Shown: piece by piece, positions 17,021 to 25,126 of the stretch | How positions within the stretch are numbered: position 1 is the stretch's first letter | Layout: the number at the start of each line of letters is the position of its first letter | Assembly: GCF_003269065.1 (NCBI RefSeq) | Contig: NZ_QLTA01000057.1 | Span: 1-35,495 of the forward strand | Reading direction: 5' to 3' | DNA: 35,495 nt | Source of the DNA: Paracidovorax anthurii | Lineage (GTDB): Bacteria > Pseudomonadota > Gammaproteobacteria > Burkholderiales > Burkholderiaceae_C | Translations under genes and position numbers: made by a program | Notes under the pieces: generated by a model | The model's input: only the letters and a program-made list of their open reading frames with translations | The model's database searches: none | What the model was told of the DNA's origin: nothing

Positions 17021-17485
17021 TCAGCGCGTGGGTTCGAACCCGCCGTCGCCGGACACCATGGGGATGTACATGCGCACCCACTCGTTGTCCGCCGAGATCA
17101 TCTTCCAGCTGTGGCCCGCGCCTTCGGTGTCCTCGGCCAGCAGCACGGTGCCCGGCGCGAGCCGGAAGGTGGAGCCGTCGCTGACCTTGAATTCCAGCTC
17201 GCCCTTCATGGTGACGACGTACTGCCGGCGCGGCGCGGGGTGAACGCCCTGCTGCCAGGCTTCCACCGAGTTGCTCAGCCAGAACTCCCGGCTGGGGATC
17301 TTGCTGAGCGCCGGGATGGTTCCCCGCACGAAGGCGACTTTCTGGTCCGGCGTGTTGTAGAGCTTGATGGCGGGGATGCGTTGGGCCTCTTCGGCGTGTG
17401 CCGGGCCGGTGGCGGCGACGGCCGCGAGGACCAGGCCCAGGACGTGGCCGGCGAAGGCGCGGAAGGTGGTGCGGAAGGAGCTCAT
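17021..17485 (-). CDS. Exported cupin-domain protein
   Basis: Protein of 154 residues. A signal peptide (about 1-31, ending AHA before EEAQ) predicts periplasmic location. The rest is a single small cupin barrel: HPAPRRQYVVTMKGELEFKV, then STFRLAPGTVLLAEDTEGAGHSW. Cupin motif 1 normally has HxH and a Glu; here only one His is in place, and R and Q stand where other ligands would be, so metal binding by the usual set is doubtful, although H in GAGHSW could serve in motif 2. Function unknown. The ribosome-binding site is weak. It lies downstream of the amidotransferase gene on the same strand, separated by 218 bp that hold a hairpin, so it probably has its own promoter. Confidence 0.8.
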   Translation of the reverse strand: MSSFRTTFRAFAGHVLGLVLAAVAATGPAHAEEAQRIPAIKLYNTPDQKVAFVRGTIPALSKIPSREFWLSNSVEAWQQGVHPAPRRQYVVTMKGELEFKVSDGSTFRLAPGTVLLAEDTEGAGHSWKMISADNEWVRMYIPMVSGDGGFEPTR

Positions 17486-17517
17486 AAGTCAGGCCTGTGC
17501 TTTCAGTCGGTGTTCAG

Positions 17518-17549
17518 GGCGGCCCTCTGCGCTGCGGGAGAGGGCCGCC
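17518..17549. repeat. Inverted repeat between cupin and amidotransferase genes
   Basis: Arms GGCGGCCCTC and GAGGGCCGCC are perfectly complementary with a 12-nt loop. No T-run follows on either strand, so it is not a typical terminator. The remaining bases of the 17486-17703 gap show no gene. Confidence 0.4.
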
Positions 17550-17703
17550 GAAGGTGTGGCGATGTCTTGTCCGCCGGATGGGCGGAGGCGAAAGGGCCTG
17601 CGGCAAGACCGGATGGGACTGCGTTGGCCGCTTTGGCAGGGCGCATTATTGGCCCCGGCCATGGGTGGGGGAGCGCGCCGGGTTGCGCGGCCCGCACGCC
17701 CGC

Positions 17704-18471
17704 TCAGGCGGGGATGCAGCTTCCGTCCACGAACACCTTGAGATCGCCGCTGCGGAACGGCGTCCAGGTCTCGTCGCTGGTGAGCGGGGCCGTCACCACC
17801 ACGGCCACCTTGTCGTGGGGCGTGGTGTGGGCGGAGAAATCGATGCTCAGGTCCTCGTCGCACAGGCGCGCCTGCGCGAACGGGTGGCGGCGCTCGATGT
17901 AGTACAGGTGCGTGGACGCATGCGCCCAGAGCGCCTGCCCGTTGGAGAGCAGGAAATTGAAGGTGCCGTGGGGCGCGATGCGGGCGGCGAGCTCGCGCAG
18001 GGTGAGGGTGAGCTCGGCCACGCTGGGCACGTCCGCGTGGGACTTGGACAGCTCCTGCATGATCCAGCAGAAGGCGTGCTCGCTGTCGGTGGTGCCCACG
18101 GGATGGAAGTGCGCGTGCAGGCGCGGGCGGAAGTCCTTGAGGTCGCCGTTGTGCGCGAACACCCAGTAGCGGCCCCAGAGTTCGCGCACGAAGGGGTGGC
18201 AGTTCTGCAGCGCGACGCTGCCCTGCGTGGCCTTGCGGATGTGGGCGATGACGTTGCGGCTGCGGATGGGGTAGCGGCGGATCAGCTCGGCCACGGGCGA
18301 ATCGACCGCGCGCTCGTGGTCCACGAAATGGCGCAGGCCCCGGTCCTCGAAGAAGGCGATGCCCCAGCCGTCGGAATGGTCCCCGGTGCGGCCGCCGCGC
18401 TGCGCGAAGCCCGTGAAGCTGAAGGTCACGTCGGTGGGCGTGTTGGTGTTCATTCCGAGCAACTGGCACAT
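17704..18471 (-). CDS. Class II glutamine amidotransferase (YafJ/GATase_4 family)
   Basis: Protein of 255 residues starting MCQLLGMN. After removal of Met, Cys2 becomes the N-terminal nucleophile that releases ammonia from glutamine. Family motifs visible are GGRTGDHSDGWGIAFFE, NVIAHIRKATQG, RYWVFAHNGDL and GTTDSEHAFCWIM, all of the YafJ-like stand-alone amidotransferase type. The acceptor of the nitrogen is not known for this group. It follows the MFS exporter gene by 69 bp on the same strand and may be co-transcribed, but a shared function is not evident. Confidence 0.92.
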   Translation of the reverse strand: MCQLLGMNTNTPTDVTFSFTGFAQRGGRTGDHSDGWGIAFFEDRGLRHFVDHERAVDSPVAELIRRYPIRSRNVIAHIRKATQGSVALQNCHPFVRELWGRYWVFAHNGDLKDFRPRLHAHFHPVGTTDSEHAFCWIMQELSKSHADVPSVAELTLTLRELAARIAPHGTFNFLLSNGQALWAHASTHLYYIERRHPFAQARLCDEDLSIDFSAHTTPHDKVAVVVTAPLTSDETWTPFRSGDLKVFVDGSCIPA

Positions 18472-18540
18472 AGGGGGCGTGGGGCAATGGAGTGGGAGGA
18501 TGCCGGCTGTCTTGTTTTTCTGCAGCCGTCCGTGCGCGGC

Positions 18541-19989
18541 TCAGGGGCGGCGCGGCGCGCGCAACTGCCATGCGGCCACCAGGGCCAGCAGGCACAGCCC
18601 CGTGAGCAGCAGGAAGGTTTCGCCGAAGGCCGCGATGCGCGCCGCGCTGCTGGCGGCATTCTGCAGCGAGTCGCCGTGCGCCGCGATGCGCCACTCCAGC
18701 ACGATGCCGCACAGGCTCACGCCCGCCGCGCCGCCGAGCATGCGCACGAAGCTGATGGCGCTGGAGCCCTGCGCGATGAGCGACTTGTCCAGCGGCCGCA
18801 TCGCGCCCAGGTTGAGCGAGGGCAGGATGAAGCCCAGGCCGATGCGCCCGAGCACCGCGACGGCCACCAGCACCCACAGCGCCGTGCGCAGCCCCACCAG
18901 GGCCATGAGGCCGAACGAGAGCGCGAGCAGCGCGAGGCCCGTGCCCACCAGCAGGTGCGTGGGCCGGTGGTCGGCCAGGCGCCCTACGACGGGGATGGTG
19001 AGCGCCAGCGCGATGCCCGCGGGCAGCATGAGCGTGCCGACGTGCGAGGCCGAAAGCTGCAGGCCCAGCTGCATGAACACCGGCAGCAGGTAGGTGGAGC
19101 CGAAGAGGGCCGTGCCGTAGATGAAGGCCACCACGCTGCCCATGGCGAACTGGCGCACCTCGAAGAGGCGCAGGTCCATGAGCGGCCGCGCGCCGCGCGC
19201 CTGCAGCCGGCGCTGCCAGGCGATGAAGCCGGCCAGCGCGGCGAAGGCGGCGAGCAGCAGCAGGGCCGATTGCAGCGCCGGGCCGCCGCGCAGCGACACC
19301 AGCCCGTTGAGCAGGCACAGCGTGCCGGCCGCGCCCAGCCCCAGCCCCACCCAGTCCAGCGAGGCGCCGGCGCGGTCGGCGGCCACGCCGCCGGGGCTGC
19401 TCACGGGCACGTATTTGTAGGCCAGGGCGATGGAGGCGGCGCAGAACGGCACCACCATGAAGAAGATGGAGCGCCAGCCGAACCAGTCCACCAGCAGGCC
19501 GCCGACGCTGGGGCCGATGGCGGGCGCGAGCACCACGCCCATGCCGAAGATGCCGCTGGCGCGGCCCTGCTCGTGCGGCTGGAAGGCGTGCAGGATGATG
19601 ACGGCCGGAATGGGCTGCACCACGCCGGCCGCGAGGCCCTCGACGACGCGCGCGGCCAGCACCAGGCCGTAGTGGCTGGCCACGCCCCCGCCGATGCCGC
19701 CGGCCAGCAGCAGCACCATGGCGCCCACGTAGGTGGCGCGGTAGCCGTAGCGCGCGAGCAGCCAGGGGGTGGTGAGCATGGCCACCGTGGTGGCGACCAT
19801 GAAGCCGGAGGTGACCCACTGCGCGCGCTCCTGGCCGAGCGTGAAGTGGTGGCTCATGTCGGGGATGGCCACGTTCACGATCGTGGACGACATGACCGAG
19901 GCCATGGTGCCGATCATCACCGAGAGCAGCAGCAGCCACCGGTAGCGCTCGCCGTAGCGCTCGCGCAGCAGCGCGGCAGAGCCAGTCAT
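18541..19989 (-). CDS. MFS drug exporter, DHA2 family (EmrB/QacA type, 14 TM)
   Basis: Protein of 482 residues, highly hydrophobic, with about 14 predicted helices. Family signs are the TM1 segment ASVMSSTIVNVAIPDM, the motif A region LLARYGYRATYVGAM, the motif C antiporter signature GVVLAPAIGPSVGGLLVDWF (TM5), and WRSIFFMVVP. It is a proton-driven exporter of hydrophobic compounds in the inner membrane; the substrate is unknown. No membrane-fusion (EmrA) partner gene is adjacent. The amidotransferase gene lies downstream. The start codon follows a weak ribosome-binding region. Confidence 0.93.
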   Translation of the reverse strand: MTGSAALLRERYGERYRWLLLLSVMIGTMASVMSSTIVNVAIPDMSHHFTLGQERAQWVTSGFMVATTVAMLTTPWLLARYGYRATYVGAMVLLLAGGIGGGVASHYGLVLAARVVEGLAAGVVQPIPAVIILHAFQPHEQGRASGIFGMGVVLAPAIGPSVGGLLVDWFGWRSIFFMVVPFCAASIALAYKYVPVSSPGGVAADRAGASLDWVGLGLGAAGTLCLLNGLVSLRGGPALQSALLLLAAFAALAGFIAWQRRLQARGARPLMDLRLFEVRQFAMGSVVAFIYGTALFGSTYLLPVFMQLGLQLSASHVGTLMLPAGIALALTIPVVGRLADHRPTHLLVGTGLALLALSFGLMALVGLRTALWVLVAVAVLGRIGLGFILPSLNLGAMRPLDKSLIAQGSSAISFVRMLGGAAGVSLCGIVLEWRIAAHGDSLQNAASSAARIAAFGETFLLLTGLCLLALVAAWQLRAPRRP

Positions 19990-20082
19990 GTCATGCCTCG
20001 GAATGGGGCTGGCTGGCGCAGCACGCTGCGCGGTAGGCGTGGCCCCCGCCAGCAGACGCCGCGCAAGGGCCGCCCCGCCGCG

Positions 20083-20156
20083 CTGGCGTCGTCCCCCTTC
20101 CCGATGCGCGCAGCGAATCGAGAGAAGGGGGAAGCGGCGTAGCCGCTCAGGGGGAT
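20083..20156. repeat. Comamonadaceae-type intergenic palindromic repeat
   Basis: Nested inverted repeats: CCCCCTTC (20093-20100) with GAAGGGGG (20124-20131), inner CGAT/ATCG, then a second hairpin GCGGC-GTA-GCCGC (20134-20146) and GGGGGATG. I recall very similar GGGGGAAG...GCCGCTCAGGGGG units in many Acidovorax-type intergenic regions. Here it fills most of the gap between the tautomerase and MFS genes. No gene is seen in 19990-20158. Confidence 0.5.
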
Positions 20157-20158
20157 GC

Positions 20159-20347
20159 TCACTGCCTCTCGGACCAGAGCTTGCCGCCGGTGGCCCAGTT
20201 CTCGCGCTTCACGTCGGTGATGAGGATGTCCACGGATTCGGGCGAGCCGCCGAGGATCTCGACGGAGACGCGGGTGATTTCCTCCACGAGCTTCTTCTTC
20301 TGCTCGACGGTGCGGCCTTCCATCATTTCGATGTGGTACGTGGGCAT
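20159..20347 (-). CDS. 4-oxalocrotonate tautomerase-family protein
   Basis: Protein of 62 residues starting MPTYHIEMMEGRTVEQKKKL. Removal of Met exposes Pro1, the catalytic base of this family, which isomerises enol and keto acids. Length and the segments KLVEEITRVSVEILG and VDILITDVKRENWATGGKLW match the tautomerase (4-OT) fold, which works as a hexamer or dimer of small subunits. GAAGGA lies 8 bp upstream of the ATG. There is no aromatic meta-cleavage pathway next to it, so its substrate here is unknown. Confidence 0.92.
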   Translation of the reverse strand: MPTYHIEMMEGRTVEQKKKLVEEITRVSVEILGGSPESVDILITDVKRENWATGGKLWSERQ

Positions 20348-20387
20348 GGATCGGGGTCCTTCAGGGATCGGGAAAGGGAAGCGGCCA

Positions 20388-20642
20388 TCATATCGGCGCG
20401 GCGCCGCCGGCCGTGTCGCCCGCGGCATCCGGCGCCGCTCCCGCGACTCCGGCCGCGCAGGCCGGGCACAGGCAGGCGAGGTCCCGCAGGGCCTCGGGCA
20501 CGCGCGCGAGGGCGGCGGGCGGCACGTCGGCCGCCATGCACCAGCAGTCGCGCGCGGGTTCGCCCGCCGCCATGGCGCAGCGGTTGGCGCGGCCGCACAC
20601 CGGGCAGCGCTGCGTGTCGGCGGGGGCGTCATCCAGGTCCAT
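20388..20642 (-). CDS. Small cysteine-rich CWC-family protein
   Basis: Protein of 84 residues. Cysteines at 13, 16, 22, 33, 35, 57, 59 and 62 form the CPxC...C...CWC...CxCPxC pattern of the Cys_rich_CWC family, probably a zinc-binding fold of unknown function. The Ala/Gly-rich tail is low complexity. I chose the ATG at 20642; a TTG at 20666 would add 8 residues, and neither start has a clear ribosome-binding site. It lies 40 bp before the tautomerase gene on the same strand, so the two may be co-transcribed. Confidence 0.8.
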   Translation of the reverse strand: MDLDDAPADTQRCPVCGRANRCAMAAGEPARDCWCMAADVPPAALARVPEALRDLACLCPACAAGVAGAAPDAAGDTAGGAAPI

Positions 20643-20720
20643 GGGCGGGTGCGGGGCGGGCGGCAAGGTCGCCCAGTTTAGGTGCCCGGGGACATCCTCG
20701 TCGGCATATTCCAGACAAGA

Positions 20721-20773
20721 ATGCCTCCATGTCGCCGGATTTGCTCAATAATTTGCTATTTATTCAATAGCAT
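20721..20773 (+). repeat. AT-rich dispersed repeat, copy 1
   Basis: This copy and the one at 24995-25049 (opposite strand) share AATGCnnCCATGTCGCC...CTnAATAnTTTGCTATT and the core TGCTAT-N7-ATAGCAAA read on one strand. The core forms a hairpin and is far more AT-rich than the surroundings. The repeat also holds a 13-codon frame (20729-20770, MSPDLLNNLLFIQ) whose counterpart in copy 2 is [13 protein letters not shown]. It lies between the CWC and chemoreceptor genes. Confidence 0.6.
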
Positions 20774-20780
20774 GCGGGGT

Positions 20781-22382
20781 TCATGCCGGCAGGGCGCGCT
20801 GGCCGGTGGGCGCGCCTTGCAGGGCCTGGGCGGCCTGCACGCGGAACACGGCGACGGCGCGCACCAGCTGCGCGGCCTGGGCCTCCAGCGAGCCGGTGGC
20901 CGCGGCGGCCTCCTCGACCAGGGCGGCGTTCTGCTGCGTGACCAGGTCCATCTGCGAGACGGCCTGGTTGACCTGCTCCAGCCCCGTCGTCTGCTCCTGG
21001 CTGGCGGCGCTGATCTCGCCCACGATGTCGGTCACGCGGCGCACGCCATCGACCACGTCGCGGATCACCGCGCCGGCTTCTTCCACGAGGCGGTTGCCCG
21101 AGTCCACGCGCTGCACCGAATCGTCGATCAGGCCCTTGATCTCCTTGGCCGCCGCCGCGCTGCGCTGCGCGAGGGTGCGCACCTCGCTCGCGACGACGGC
21201 GAAGCCCCGGCCCTGCTCGCCGGCGCGTGCGGCCTCCACCGCCGCGTTGAGGGCGAGGATGTTGGTCTGGAAGGCGATGGAGTCGATGACGCCGATGATG
21301 TCCACGATCTTGCGCGAGGAGGCATGGATGCCGCCCATGGTGGTCACGACGTTGCCCACCACCTCGCCGCCGCGCAGCGCCATGCCCGAGGCCGCCTGCG
21401 CGAGCTGGTGGGCCTGGCGGGCGTTGTCGGCGTTCTGGCGCACGGTGGAGGTCATCTGCTCCATCGAGGCGGCGGTCTGCTGCAGCGCGCTCGCCTGCTG
21501 CTCGGTGCGGCTGGAGAGGTCGAGGTTGCCGCTCGCGATCTGGCTGGAGGCCGAGGCGATGCCCTCGGCGCCCTGGCGCACCTGGCCCACCGTGCTGCGC
21601 AGCTGCTCGCCCATGGCGTCCAGCGCGCGCAGCAGCTTGCCGGTCTCGTCGCCCGGGGTGGGGCCCACGCGGTGCGTGAGGTCGCCCGCCGCCACCGTCT
21701 CGGCCACCGCCACGGCGCGCGCCAGGGGCCGCGTGATGCCGCGCGTGATGACCAGGGCCAGCCCGGCGGCCGTGAGCACGGCCAGCGCGCCCAGCACGGT
21801 CATCTGCGTGCGCCCGCGCTCGTAGCCGGCGTGGATCGCCTCGCTGGTGGCGTTGATGCTCGCGCGCTGCTGGTCCAGCAGGGCCTGCAGGCTGTCGAGG
21901 TAGCGCGTGCCGGCGGGGCGGAAGTCGGCGTTGAAGATGCGCTCGGCATCCTCGGCGCGGCCGTCGGCCTTGGCCTTGCTCACCGCGTCGCGCGCGGCGA
22001 TGTACTGCTGGCGGGCCTGCGAGAGCGTGGCGAAGAGGGCTTTTTCCTCGGGCGATTCGAGCAGTGCTTCCAGCTGCTTTTGCTGCTCGCTCGACATGCG
22101 CGAGGCCTGCGCGTTCTCTTCCGCGAAGAAGGTGGCGAGCGACGGGTCGGCGCTCTTGGCCACGGCCGTGGTGCGGCGCACGCTGGTGTGGATGGTGCGG
22201 TACCAGTCGGAGACGAGGCGCTCCTTGCTCAGCGGGCGCGCCATCATGGCGTCGGTCTGCGCGGCGACGGACTGCAGGCGCCAGATGCCCACGGCCAGGA
22301 TGGCCACGGTGAGCAGGATGAGCGCCGCGAAGGCCATGGCCAGGCGGCTGCCGATCGATAGATTCTGTAGGGGGGAATTCAT
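20781..22382 (-). CDS. Methyl-accepting chemotaxis protein with 4-helix-bundle sensor
   Basis: Protein of 533 residues. TM1 (about 14-34) and TM2 (about 193-214) enclose a periplasmic four-helix-bundle sensor domain of roughly 155 residues. A HAMP domain ([20 protein letters not shown]) and a long cytoplasmic coiled coil follow. The signalling tip that binds CheA and CheW is complete: [20 protein letters not shown], then [20 protein letters not shown]. The C-terminus ends QRALPA, with no NWETF-type CheR tether. The ATG at 22382 lies just after AAGG and 22 nt below a predicted sigma-28 start. Ligand unknown. Part of the tip-coding DNA is identical to that of the receptor at the right window edge. 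Confidence 0.93.
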   Translation of the reverse strand: MNSPLQNLSIGSRLAMAFAALILLTVAILAVGIWRLQSVAAQTDAMMARPLSKERLVSDWYRTIHTSVRRTTAVAKSADPSLATFFAEENAQASRMSSEQQKQLEALLESPEEKALFATLSQARQQYIAARDAVSKAKADGRAEDAERIFNADFRPAGTRYLDSLQALLDQQRASINATSEAIHAGYERGRTQMTVLGALAVLTAAGLALVITRGITRPLARAVAVAETVAAGDLTHRVGPTPGDETGKLLRALDAMGEQLRSTVGQVRQGAEGIASASSQIASGNLDLSSRTEQQASALQQTAASMEQMTSTVRQNADNARQAHQLAQAASGMALRGGEVVGNVVTTMGGIHASSRKIVDIIGVIDSIAFQTNILALNAAVEAARAGEQGRGFAVVASEVRTLAQRSAAAAKEIKGLIDDSVQRVDSGNRLVEEAGAVIRDVVDGVRRVTDIVGEISAASQEQTTGLEQVNQAVSQMDLVTQQNAALVEEAAAATGSLEAQAAQLVRAVAVFRVQAAQALQGAPTGQRALPA

Positions 22383-22410
22383 GGGAGGACCTTGTGGGGG
22401 TTGTCCCTCG

Positions 22411-22437
22411 TTTACGGCCGGGTTCGGCAAGACTTGA
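22411..22437 (-). promoter_or_regulatory. Sigma-28 (FliA) promoter of the chemoreceptor gene
   Basis: On the minus strand TCAAGTCT-N11-GCCGTAAA matches the FliA consensus TAAAGTTT-N11-GCCGATAA at 12 of 16 positions with exact spacing. The predicted start is about 22404, giving a leader of about 22 nt. This ties the receptor to the flagellar regulon. Confidence 0.75.
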
Positions 22438-22524
22438 CCAAAGCACTCCGGTTTGCAAGGGCTTGCGATTCGACCTTCCGCTCCGCGGCATTTTTTGGGG
22501 TATCTATGCCTTCGTTCCCCCCAG

Positions 22525-22550
22525 AAAAAAGCGGCCCTCGCGGGGCCGCT
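22525..22550 (-). terminator. Rho-independent terminator of malate synthase gene
   Basis: On the minus strand the stem AGCGGCC/GGCCGCT is followed by a run of six T. It lies about 27 bp beyond the glcB stop. Confidence 0.85.
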
Positions 22551-22576
22551 TCGATCTGTTGGGTGGTGAGGCCGGA

Positions 22577-24784
22577 TCAAGCCCCGGATTTCACCTTCAG
22601 CCGCCACGCATGCAGCAGCGGCTCGGTGTAGCCGCTGGGCTGCTCCACGCCCTTGAAGACGAGATCGCACGCGGCCTGGTAGGCGGGGGATGCGGCGAAG
22701 CGGCCGGCCATCGGCTGGTAGAGCGGGTCGCCCGCGTTCTGCTGATCCACCACGGCGGCCATGCGCTCGAAGGTCTCCTTCACCTGGGCTTCCGTCACCA
22801 CGCCGTGCAGCAGCCAGTTGGCGATGTGCTGGCTGCTGATGCGCAGCGTGGCGCGGTCTTCCATCAGGCCCACGTCGTGGATGTCGGGCACCTTGGAGCA
22901 GCCCACGCCCTGGTCCACCCAGCGCACCACGTAGCCCAGGATGCCCTGGGCGTTGTTGTCCAGCTCCTGCTGCTTCTCGGCATCGGTCCACTGCGGGTTG
23001 GCGGCCACGGGCACGGTGAGCAGGCCCGCGAGCAGCGTGTCGCGCTGGGCGGCCGCATCGGTCTTTTCGAGTTCCTTCTGCACGTCCGCCACGCTGACCT
23101 GGTGGTAGTGCAGCGCGTGCAGCGTCGCGGCCGTGGGGCTGGGCACCCAGGCGGTGTTGGCGCCGGCCTTCGGGTGGGCGATCTTCTGCTCCAGCATGGC
23201 CTTCATCAGGTCGGGCATGGCCCACATGCCCTTGCCGATCTGCGCGCGGCCGCGCAGCCCGCAGGCCAGCCCCACCAGCACGTTGTTCTTCTCGTAGGCC
23301 TGGATCCAGGCGCTGGCCTTCATGTCGCCCTTGCGCACCATCGGGCCGGCGCGCATGGCGGTGTGCATCTCGTCGCCCGTGCGGTCGAGGAAGCCGGTGT
23401 TGATGAAGGCCACGCGCGCGCTGGCGGCGGCGATGCAGGCCTTCAGGTTCACGCTGGTGCGGCGCTCCTCGTCCATGATGCCGAGCTTCACGGTGTTCTC
23501 CGCCAGGCCCAGCAGCCGCTCCACGCGGCCGAAGAGTTCGCTGGCGAAGGCCACTTCCGCGGGGCCGTGCATCTTGGGCTTGACGATGTAGACGCTGCCC
23601 TTGCGCGAGTTGCGGATACCGTCCTTGCCCCGGCCCTGCAGGTCGTGCAGCGCGATGGCGGTGGTGACCACGGCGTCCAGGATGCCCTCGGGGATCTCGC
23701 GCCGCGTGCCCTGCGCGTCGGTCCAGAGCACGGCCGGGTTGGTCATCAGGTGGCCCACGTTGCGCAGGAACATGAGCGAGCGGCCGTGCAGGCGCACTTC
23801 GCCCTGTCCTTGCGGCGCGGTGTACACGCGGTCGGCGTTCAGCCCGCGCGTGAGCGCCTTGCCGCCCTTCTGGAAGGTCTCGGTGAGCGTGCCCTGCAGG
23901 ATGCCGAGCCAGTTGGCATAGCCGGCCACCTTGTCCTCGGCATCGACGGCGGCCACCGAATCCTCCAGGTCGAGGATGGTGGAGAGCGCGGCCTCCAGCA
24001 CCACGTCGCTCACGCCGGCCGGATCGGTCTTGCCGATGGCGGTGCCGCGGTCGATGCGGATGTCCAGGTGCAGGCCGTGGTGGCGCAGCAGCACCGACGA
24101 CGGCGCGGCGGCATCGCCCTGGTAGCCCGCGAACTGCGCGGGGTCCTTCAGGCTCGTGGCGGAGCCGTCCGCCAGCAGGACGGCAAGCCGGCCGCCTTCG
24201 ATGCGGTAGGCCGCCGCATCCTGATGCGAGCCGGCCGCGAGCGGGGCGCTGGTGTCCAGCACGTTGCGCGCGAACGCGATCACCCGGGCGCCGCGCACGG
24301 GGTTGTAGCCCTGGCCCTTCTCGGCGCCGCCGTCCTCGGGGATCGCGTCGGTGCCGTAGAGCGCGTCATAGAGCGAGCCCCAGCGCGCGTTGGCGGCGTT
24401 GAGCGCATAGCGCGCGTTCAGGATCGGCACCACGAGCTGCGGGCCGGCCTGCAGGGCGAGTTCGTCGTCCACATTGGCGGTGGTGGCCCGCACCGCGCCG
24501 GGCTGCGGCACGAGGTAGCCGATCTGCTCCAGGAACGCGCGGTAGCCCGCCATGTCGGCGATGGGGCCGGGGTGCGCCTGGTGCCAGGCGTCCAGCCCCG
24601 CCTGCAGGCGGTCGCGCTCGGCCAGCAGGGCGATGTTCTTCGGGGCCAGCTCGGCCACGATGGCATCGAAGCCTTTCCAGAACGCAGCGGCATCGATGCC
24701 CGTGCCGGGCAGCACGCGCTCTTCGATGAATCGGTGCAGGGAGGAGGCCACTTGCAGGCCGTGGACGGTGGTGCGGTCGGTCAT
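22577..24784 (-). CDS. glcB: Malate synthase G
   Basis: Protein of 735 residues, normal for the G isoform (about 720-730). It condenses glyoxylate with acetyl-CoA to malate in the cytosol, the second step of the glyoxylate shunt and of glycolate use. Recognisable segments are [27 protein letters not shown] region (split over about 265-292), [39 protein letters not shown] (about 432-450, with the acidic and Arg residues near the Mg site), [35 protein letters not shown] and the C-terminal [14 protein letters not shown] chose ATG 24784, the start of [19 protein letters not shown]; an open frame extends 65 codons upstream but runs through the AT-rich control region. No strong ribosome-binding site is seen. 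It is divergent from a LysR gene that probably regulates it. Confidence 0.96.
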   Translation of the reverse strand: MTDRTTVHGLQVASSLHRFIEERVLPGTGIDAAAFWKGFDAIVAELAPKNIALLAERDRLQAGLDAWHQAHPGPIADMAGYRAFLEQIGYLVPQPGAVRATTANVDDELALQAGPQLVVPILNARYALNAANARWGSLYDALYGTDAIPEDGGAEKGQGYNPVRGARVIAFARNVLDTSAPLAAGSHQDAAAYRIEGGRLAVLLADGSATSLKDPAQFAGYQGDAAAPSSVLLRHHGLHLDIRIDRGTAIGKTDPAGVSDVVLEAALSTILDLEDSVAAVDAEDKVAGYANWLGILQGTLTETFQKGGKALTRGLNADRVYTAPQGQGEVRLHGRSLMFLRNVGHLMTNPAVLWTDAQGTRREIPEGILDAVVTTAIALHDLQGRGKDGIRNSRKGSVYIVKPKMHGPAEVAFASELFGRVERLLGLAENTVKLGIMDEERRTSVNLKACIAAASARVAFINTGFLDRTGDEMHTAMRAGPMVRKGDMKASAWIQAYEKNNVLVGLACGLRGRAQIGKGMWAMPDLMKAMLEQKIAHPKAGANTAWVPSPTAATLHALHYHQVSVADVQKELEKTDAAAQRDTLLAGLLTVPVAANPQWTDAEKQQELDNNAQGILGYVVRWVDQGVGCSKVPDIHDVGLMEDRATLRISSQHIANWLLHGVVTEAQVKETFERMAAVVDQQNAGDPLYQPMAGRFAASPAYQAACDLVFKGVEQPSGYTEPLLHAWRLKVKSGA

Positions 24785-24887
24785 GGTGTGCGGCAGGTTC
24801 GGTGGTTGAATGGAAAGAAGGGCGAAGGGCGCCGCCAGCCCGCAGGGGCCATGGCAGGGCGGCAACCATGAAGCCACTTTATTTGAA

Positions 24888-24907
24888 TTGTTTATCCGCA
24901 TAAACAA
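24888..24907. promoter_or_regulatory. Inverted repeat, probable operator of glcB
   Basis: TTGTTTAT-CCGC-ATAAACAA is a perfect 8-bp-arm palindrome about 105 bp upstream of glcB and 220 bp upstream of the lysR start. It contains a T-N12-A dyad of the LysR-box kind. The AT-rich stretch around it (24880-24925) is where the glcB promoter should lie. Binding by the adjacent LysR protein is inferred. Confidence 0.55.
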
Positions 24908-24994
24908 CGCACAAAGCTCAGAACCAGTGACTTTTTTGCACGAATCAGCTGGCGCGGTGCCGATGGCGGGAGCGTGCAACAGCGGCGTCCTTTT

Positions 24995-25049
24995 GTTTGC
25001 TATTGAATGAATAGCAAACTATTCAGTGGACTGGGCGACATGGGCGCAT
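24995..25049 (-). repeat. AT-rich dispersed repeat, copy 2
   Basis: Minus-strand copy of the element at 20721-20773. Its core is a perfect 10-bp-arm palindrome (GTTTGCTATT, loop of 5, AATAGCAAAC; 24995-25019). The 13-codon frame at 25000-25041 (minus) reads [13 protein letters not shown]. It lies in the glcB-lysR gap, between the palindrome at 24888-24907 and the lysR -10 box. Confidence 0.6.
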
Positions 25050-25112
25050 TCCGGCGTGGAACCGTTTTGGTCCTTCCCGGCGCACGGGACTGCGATGCGT
25101 TACCTCCCTGCC

Positions 25113-25118
25113 CATAAT
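25113..25118 (+). promoter_or_regulatory. -10 box of the LysR gene; probable leaderless start
   Basis: CATAAT ends 8 bp before the ATG at 25127, so transcription should begin at or within about two bases of the start codon. No ribosome-binding site precedes the ATG, which fits a leaderless mRNA. Confidence 0.5.
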
Positions 25119-25126
25119 CCCCGCCC

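Noticed and set aside
20729..20770. A 13-codon gene in the dispersed repeat
   Set aside because: No ribosome-binding site and a repeat nature; kept as a finding but not annotated as a gene.
24785..24979. A 65-residue N-terminal extension of malate synthase
   Set aside because: It would run through the AT-rich palindromic control region, and the known N-terminus of the family begins at 24784.
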